A stretch of 64,000 nt of DNA from Ligustrum vulgare (taxonomy: Eukaryota; Streptophyta; Magnoliopsida; Lamiales; Oleaceae), in NCBI GenBank assembly GCA_963555705.1, contig OY743179.1, forward strand, positions 24,430,192 through 24,494,191, read 5' to 3'. Shown piece by piece: positions 58,277 through 64,000 of the stretch (position 1 is the first letter of the stretch; each line of letters begins with the position of its first letter). The notes beneath the pieces are model-generated. The model was given only the letters and a program-made list of their open reading frames with translations, did no database searches and had not been told where the DNA came from. Made by a program: the position numbers and the translations under genes.

Positions 58277-59008
58277 AAAATAGGAAAAGTTATGTTTCAA
58301 AAGATAACAAAAAAGGTACATCAAAGTCCAAGCTATGAATATATCGATCTCAATTGCTATGTGTGATGGAGAAAAAATCACTTAAGTTTGTAACAAATGT
58401 AAAACAATAAAAAGCTTGAATTGCAAAGATTGAATGCTATGATTCATCAACTTATACCATATCTTAATTAGTTTGATTTCATTTCATCTTTCCTTGCACA
58501 TAAAGACAGATGAAAGGAGGAATAAAAACATTTTATTCAGGTCCTCCCAAAATTATTTAGAATGTCACTTAATTTCTTTGCACATTGCCCACTGCACGTC
58601 TCAATCCATTAACCTAATAAAATCATAAAAACTTTTCTTCCAATATTTTTAAAGGTAAAACAAGTGTCCTTGTTTTGTGAATTCAGGAACCAAGGTGTTG
58701 AATTAGCCGGTTTCATTTTTGTCACAAGGCATTAGGCAAAGAAATAAATTGACAGGGTCATCGATCAAAATCAAACAAAATAAAGAAAAATAAAATATAA
58801 TCTAGTCTAATTATATTTCTATTATTGCAATAGAATCCATTAATGTCTGTAAAATATTAAAGCAATAAAGCGGCCATGTGATATTATACTCCAAAAAGAG
58901 AGAGTGCAAGATACCTCCTCCCCTCCCCCTCCCCCCCCCCCCAAACTTACGTGTCAATTCCTTATTGGTTGATATTGTGGACACTATCATGACTAACTGT
59001 TCATTTGT
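58269..59008. other. Intergenic DNA with C-rich tract
   Basis: No gene seen. A nearly pure C tract lies at about 58916-58942. The 14-bp left target duplication of the SINE ends this stretch (58995-59008). Confidence 0.4.
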
Positions 59009-59270
59009 AAAAAAAAAAAAAAAAAAGGTGTAGCCCACACCCTGAGGGCCCGAACCGACCACGCCCAAGGCCATTGGTTCGGGAAGGTAAATCCAGGTTA
59101 TGCCTCCAAGGAGCCAGGGTGGAAGGGCTTATGGTAAGCATGAGAAACGCTCAATAACTCCCGCTTGCCACAAGGCCAATTCCACCTTGCGGGGAATCGA
59201 ACCAAGCACACAGCTGCGCTGAGCACTTACCACCCATCCCCTTTGCCACTTGGAGATGTGCCCTGGGGGC
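59009..59270 (-). mobile_element. tRNA-derived SINE
   Basis: The element is flanked by an exact 14-bp duplication AACTGTTCATTTGT (58995-59008 and 59271-59284). On the minus strand the 5' part is tRNA-like, with an A-box-like tggcaaaggggatgggtggt and a B box ggttcgattcc about 40 bp later. The non-tRNA body ends in gggtgtgggctacacc and then a T-tract of about 18 (the A run at 59009-59028 on plus). The ending in T rather than A recalls T-tailed plant SINE families. RNA polymerase III would drive it, and reverse transcription depends on a LINE partner. Confidence 0.88.
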
Positions 59271-60426
59271 AACTGTTCATTTGTGTTTCATGGAAAACAA
59301 GTAAACTCAAACGGTTGTGGGCAGGAACAAACCTCTCGAGACAATGTACCAAAAAGGGGTATAATTGATAATTATATTTGACCTCTAAGGGGGCACACAA
59401 GTACAATCAGTAAATTGTTCTTAAAAGGAAATTACATTCTCTATTTTAGAGTTCATTTTTTCGGGACTTCTAGATGTCTTGAATTCTTCCTTTTATACAT
59501 ATTCATAATTGCATCTCTAAAATTACTCTTTGTCTCATAACAACCACTTTCTGATTGACTGATCACATTACTCCCATATCTTCTGTAATTGTCTTTTACC
59601 ATCAAATTGATAACTTTCCTTGCTAATAACTACCAGGTCATAGGCAATTATGGACAATTATGTGTGATCACTACTCCACATATTTCTTTGCTCTAACTAG
59701 ACATTTTTACCTTCCAGGCCAAGTGGGATATCGCTATGCATGTTGGTTACCTTGATGTACATGTGTCTTCACTACTATCGTCTATATTTTTGGGAGATTT
59801 TGTGTCAACAATTGCTCCAATACGGCTTAATTAATGTTTTAATCATTAAATTTGCCGTATTTATTAATAATAAAGGTGAACATTCCCTTTTCTTTAGCAC
59901 ACAATTTGTCTCTTCAAAGTTCATTCGGTACGTGGCTCATTTTTCGGTGAGGTGGTCTTGAGGCAGTTTTTTTAATTTTGAAATTTCTAACATTTTGGCG
60001 TAGTTAGATTTTTATTTCAGGTTTTGGAAGTGAAATTGGCCGATTTTGCGGTTGGTGGTTCGGAAGTAGTTCCTTGGTTGCTGAGTTGCTGCTTTTGCTA
60101 AAATTTTTAGGGCAATGATGGTCCTAAAGTTGAGAAAATTCACATCTCTCCTTATTTACAAATCGATATATTGGTCTACTCAATAAATTGACTTGTCCTT
60201 TTCAAATTCCTGAAATAGCAGACCATCACATGTTGCTAGAACTTAGGAGTTAAATGTCTTACTTGCTTATGTGCTTGAAGTATTCAATTGCTTATAGTTT
60301 TGTTCGGATATTTTGATTGTATTTTGACTTATTCTTTTTTGTTTCATTTTGTTAATTCTTTAGATTTCTTTTGACCTTATGACTACTTATTGTGGTTTAA
60401 TTATCACTTGATTTCATGTACAATTC
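59271..60426. other. Intergenic DNA before a copia gag start
   Basis: No gene is supported; part of 59960-60420 may be the 5' LTR and leader of the copia fragment that follows. Confidence 0.35.
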
Positions 60427-60560
60427 ATGTCCAAAAATGAATATACGCTTTGATTTGAGGTTTTCAATGGGAAAGGGAAATTTACTATCTGGCAGCAGAA
60501 AATGAAAGAAATTTGGATTCAACAAAAAGTTTCAAAAGAAATTTAGATTTCTCTGCATGC
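60427..60560 (+). pseudogene. Copia gag N-terminal fragment
   Basis: From the ATG at 60427 (MSKNEYTL), past a stop at 60451, the frame continues FNGKGKFTIWQQKMKEIWIQ, the conserved start of many copia Gag proteins (FxGxGNFxxWQxxMKxxLIQ). It breaks off within 50 codons. Confidence 0.7.
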
Positions 60561-61358
60561 ATTAAAGACTATATTTGACATTTCGAAATCAATATCGAAT
60601 AAATGAGAAATTACGAAAAAAGGACAAAAATACGATCAAAAGTTTGCCCATGCGATTGCATGGTTAGATCACACGTCAATTGATTAAGTATCGGTTTGGC
60701 GTAAAGTCATACGGTCACACGGTTTATAAGCGTGCGGTAGCACGGTTATCCGAAAAATGTGTGTCTTTTGGAAGAGTTGCATGGTTTGGAAGGATTGTAT
60801 GGTTTGGCTCCCACCACTTCGTCCACAACCCTTCACACTCTATAAATAGGACTCTTGGGGTGTCCTATTCCACACGCCATTTATATGCAATAACATTTTC
60901 ATTCTCTCCTCTTCCTTAATCAAAATTTATTATATTTTGTTATATAATTTTGATATTCTTGTTCATTTCATTTTTGGAGTACAAAAGTCATAATTCCGAT
61001 TTGTTGTACTTGTGTTTTGAAGTGCTACAAACATAAGTAGTAGTCGTTGTATCTTAGGAGTCGATTGTCATAATCCATTGGTACCGTTCGGGGCAAATTC
61101 GACTTAAGGACAAAGTATTCAACACTTGCCTCGACTTTGTCCCCCTACTTCTCCTTTCTTGTTTTTCTTATCGTTACTCCGTCCATTATATTTCTTTGGC
61201 GTTACTGTATACAAAATATTTCAACAATGATGATTCAGATGCATTTTATCTTTTTTAAGGATCATTACTCGGTTAATTGTTTCATTAAATAATGAAGAAA
61301 TTTTCCTTTCATTTAGTTATCTAATATTATTCAATGGGGTGTTTTCTAATGGTAAATG
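60561..61358 (+). repeat. Copia-type LTR-like sequence
   Basis: There is a TATA-like tataaatagg at 60841, an initiator-like region with pyrimidine tracts, and a late block ttgtatcttaggagtc (about 61048) typical of copia LTR tails. A short word (cacggtt) repeats around 60716-60748. The boundaries are not resolved. Confidence 0.45.
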
Positions 61359-62237
61359 TGATGTGATCCAGACCACGGATACAAGCCCGCACAAAGATCC
61401 GTTGAAGATCAAAGGAGGACCGATGACTCGATTGCAAGCAAAGAGGGCCAAGGAAGCAATGGACAAGTTAGTTCAAGAAACAATGTCCAAAACAATGTTC
61501 GTGTCATCGAAAGAAGCAAGTTCCATGTTGGGGCCGAGCCAAAACGACGAGTGGATCAACCTCATCCAAGCCGTCGAAGAAGATTGCCAAAATTTGGGAA
61601 TTACGGCCGTAATTCAACATTCTCACGGCCGTAATCAACGTTCTGCTTAAAACTGAATTTTTGAATAAATTAAGGTTTACGGCCGTAAAGGTTAATATCA
61701 CGGCCGTAAGGGAGTTACTGCTTAAAATTGGAATTCGTATGTTTTGGACTTACGGCCGTAAGTCCAATTGTCACGGCCGTAAGAGTGATTCAGAAACAGG
61801 GTTACGGCCGTAAGAAAATCAGTAACGGCCGTAAAACCGATTACGCGTAAATTTAGGTTTATTTTATTTCCATAATTTTAGGTAGTTGTTTCCTTATTTA
61901 ATTAGAACTCTTTAACCTAGTTTTGACCATATATATAGGGATGTAATTTTCATTATTCATTACACAACTTTGATATTATAATTGAGAGGCTAAATTGCTT
62001 TCACAACCTTTGTTCTTCATTGAATAAAATCCGAACTTGCGAGTTCATCTTGTTTGTTCAAATCTGGGGTGAGATTTACTTTTATTGTGATCAAGAGGTC
62101 AACATATCAATTGATTTTGTTGGTTGCTTGGTTCAATTAATTTGAATCAATCTCTAAATCGTGGTTATTTGACGTTTTTGGGTCGATTTCAATAATTTGT
62201 GGGTTGCGTAACTATAATTGCTACGTGGTTTGCATCA
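61359..62237 (+). repeat. Solo gypsy LTR with four palindrome pairs and pol C-terminus
   Basis: The 879-bp LTR starts TGATGTGATCC and ends GTTTGCATCA, with an exact 5-bp duplication AAATG (61354-61358 and 62238-62242). It is related to the LTR at 26574 (shared start and gaagcaagttccat-, gacgagtggatcaa-like block). ACGGCCGTAA occurs exactly eight times (61603, 61625, 61679, 61700, 61752, 61773, 61804, 61825). A frame running to 61650 contains GPMTRLQAKRAKEAMDKL, a C-terminal motif of gypsy polyproteins, inside the LTR. A TATA-like tract is at about 61928-61937. Confidence 0.85.
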
Positions 62238-62444
62238 AAATGGTTCATTGATTTCCATTCATACTATAGTTGTACAAATATCATTCACATGTTAAGTACA
62301 CGTAAACCGTGGAAATAGCTTAAAAACTCATTTGTTGTATTATATAAAGTAGGATTAAAAAAATAGTAGTTTTCAGTGCATAAAAATACAAAACACCATA
62401 ATTTATTTACTAATCCCATATGCTTAGTCCCTGCGCTTTAGACA

Positions 62445-63195
62445 TATTAACGAGCTGAGTCGAGCCGGCTTGCGAGCCTAAGATCATGACTTGAACCTCG
62501 TTCGGGTAAAATGGTATCGAACTTTTTTTTGGCTCGAGTCGAACCGAGCCTAGCTATTTTTTTAGGCTTGACTCGAGCTTCTCCTAGCCCGAGCTGGGTC
62601 AGCTCGTTTTTCAATATATGTATATATATATATATATATGACATTTCAAATGCAGTATAGTATATATAAAGTGTGTTTTATTTAAAAAAGAAAAAATGTT
62701 TTATTTAAAAAAATAATACAAGCACTAAATATAGTACAAGTATCAAACAAAACTTTAGATACAATCAAAATTTAAATATAGATTTTGGAAATTTTATACT
62801 AACTCAATTCAAATTTCAATTGCAAATTTTATTGGCTTGTTTCAGTTTCATTCCAAAAAAAGAGTAGTTCCATCAATCATCTCCATCAATTTTTACATCA
62901 ACTTTTTTTTTTTATTTTTTTTTAAATGTGTATTAAATTGCTTGTCGCATGTTGCAAACAAGCAAGACGCAATAGCAGGTAGCCTGCTGTGTCGCAACCA
63001 CAGGCAAGGGCAGTTAAGCTGCCTACTCATTATCATGGGCTGAAGTAGCCCGTGTGTACGGGGCACTTTGGCCAAGACAAGGGCCGGCCTAGGCTCGAGC
63101 CATGTTTCATTTTTTATGCTCGGCTTGAGTCATGAGTCGAACTTTACTCGAGCTTTTTACGAGTCGAGTCAGAGCTGCCCGAGCCGATGAGCTTT
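62445..63195. mobile_element. hAT-type relic with GCTCGAGCC-rich ends
   Basis: The left part (62445-62610) and right part (63085-63195) carry opposing gagctcg/gctcgagcc words, like the element at 54730. The centre has a TA microsatellite (about 62617-62638) and a GC-richer insert at 62930-63080. The termini are too mutated to fix a TSD. Confidence 0.45.
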
Positions 63196-63247
63196 TTTGT
63201 CATACTTACTGCGCTTTTTAATCATTAATTCATCTACACACCGAAGT

Positions 63248-64000
63248 TGTAACAACCCAATTATTTTTTTTAGTCAAACTTTTACTAGTCAAAGTCATAT
63301 ATGGAATAGTCAAGTCAAAGTTAAATTAGGACCAAATTATACTATTTTATTTGTTGGGGTTATTTTTCTAAAACTTATATAAGTTGAGGATTTAATTAAA
63401 TCAAAGAAATAAGAGTGGGGACCTTCTTGGCAATAACTAAATACTTTACATATTATATTACTAAATGTATCAAACAATTGCAAAACAAAGAAAGGGGACC
63501 AACAGAGCTTCGAGAGACAAAATTGGGAGAGAAAAGAGAGGAAAGAAAAAAAAAAAAAAGAAGAAGAAGAAAAAGAAAAGAAAAAGAAAGGAAGAAGAAA
63601 GAAGAGCCATCCAACTCAAAGTGTGTTGTTGTTATTCTACCATATTTTCCTAACATTAAGAGGTAAGTGGTAAAATATTTATTGTTCAATAATGTGTAAA
63701 ATTAGGGCTTTTGATTTATAGCTTAATTGTGAGTTATATATGAATGTGGGAATGATGATTTTGGTGATTCTAGTTATATAGTTAAGTTTATTGAAATAAA
63801 TGCTTGATATTAAAGATTAGGGTTTTATGCCATTGGGTTAAACTAGTGATTAAGTTGAGATAAACTTATATTTTGGTTTGTTTTGTGCTAGAAATGGAAT
63901 TGTTGGTGTTGAAGATGAATGTTGGTTTAGTTATGAAGATGGGTAAATAAACTAGTAAGCTTGTAAAAATGGAAAATTGGGATTTAGATCAATGTGGCTC
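63248..64000 (+). repeat. Start of an LTR-type element running off the window
   Basis: TGTAACAACCC at 63248 is a common plant gypsy LTR start (compare tgtaacgaccc at 1671). A polypurine-rich tract (gaaagaaaaaaa to gaagaaagaag) lies at 63535-63605. No coding motif is reached before the window ends. Confidence 0.45.

Noticed and set aside
60640..60670. Possible Helitron 3' end (catgcgattgcatggttag)
   Set aside because: It has a hairpin but ends TTAG, not CTRR, and no 5' end was found.
61600..61840. CRISPR-like array of short repeats
   Set aside because: The repeats are only 10 bp, spacing alternates between 21 and 31-54 bp, the context is a plant LTR, and no cas gene is present.
63415..63689. 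Lys/Glu/Arg-rich open frames
   Set aside because: They come from a low-complexity purine tract in an LTR-like sequence.

Overview
This is a gene-poor, repeat-dense stretch of nuclear DNA from a flowering plant, most likely a eudicot. The evidence is AT-rich sequence, GT-AG introns, plant lineages of LTR retrotransposons, CACTA, hAT, Harbinger and Helitron DNA transposons, and one host gene whose closest recognisable relative is Arabidopsis PBL28. The species cannot be named from the sequence. I could run no alignments, so family calls rest on motifs, termini and target-site duplications (TSDs) read by eye.

Layout. 1-3.6 kb: remains of a Ty1/copia element split by a decayed LTR-type insertion that carries a 1.06-kb Harbinger-type element. 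3.7-15.05 kb: a second copia element with LTR-like copies at both ends. It contains a CACTA element (3958-5827), a pol-less Ty3/gypsy element (7567-11002), a Mutator-like element with very long inverted repeats (11241-12519), a hAT-type element (13690-14031) and a second CACTA element (14224-14991). In three cases the interrupted copia reading frame or LTR resumes on the other side. 15.5-20.6 kb: the only intact host gene, a seven-exon receptor-like cytoplasmic kinase (PBL28-like, 360 aa), whose introns hold hAT, Stowaway and foldback elements.

20.9-28 kb: a copia 3' end, a second pol-deficient gypsy element and a solo gypsy LTR. 28.4-32.3 kb: a hAT-type element split by a 3.06-kb CACTA element. 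32.5-34.1 kb: a broken PIF/Harbinger transposase. 34.9-36.3 kb: a decayed coding region I do not recognise. 37.4-39 kb: a degenerate tandem repeat. 39.3-44.3 kb: a minus-strand Helitron with a duplicated 5' end, then fragments of a KIN-beta-gamma (SNF4-like) gene and of an LRR gene ending at a Helitron-like terminus. 44.4-50.2 kb: a probable Helitron holding a LINE, which holds a solo LTR, which holds an opposite-strand solo LTR of the same family, which holds a GC-rich hairpin.

50.6-58.2 kb: CACTA, hAT and Harbinger elements and long microsatellites. 59.0-59.3 kb: a tRNA-derived SINE with a perfect 14-bp TSD. 60.4-64 kb: copia and gypsy LTR fragments, including a solo LTR with four pairs of a 10-bp palindrome. 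The strongest unexplained pattern is that paired palindrome array, spaced 20-22 bp within pairs and present in two, three or four pairs in related LTRs. The second is a pair of related GC-rich hairpins, one of them inside a kinase intron.
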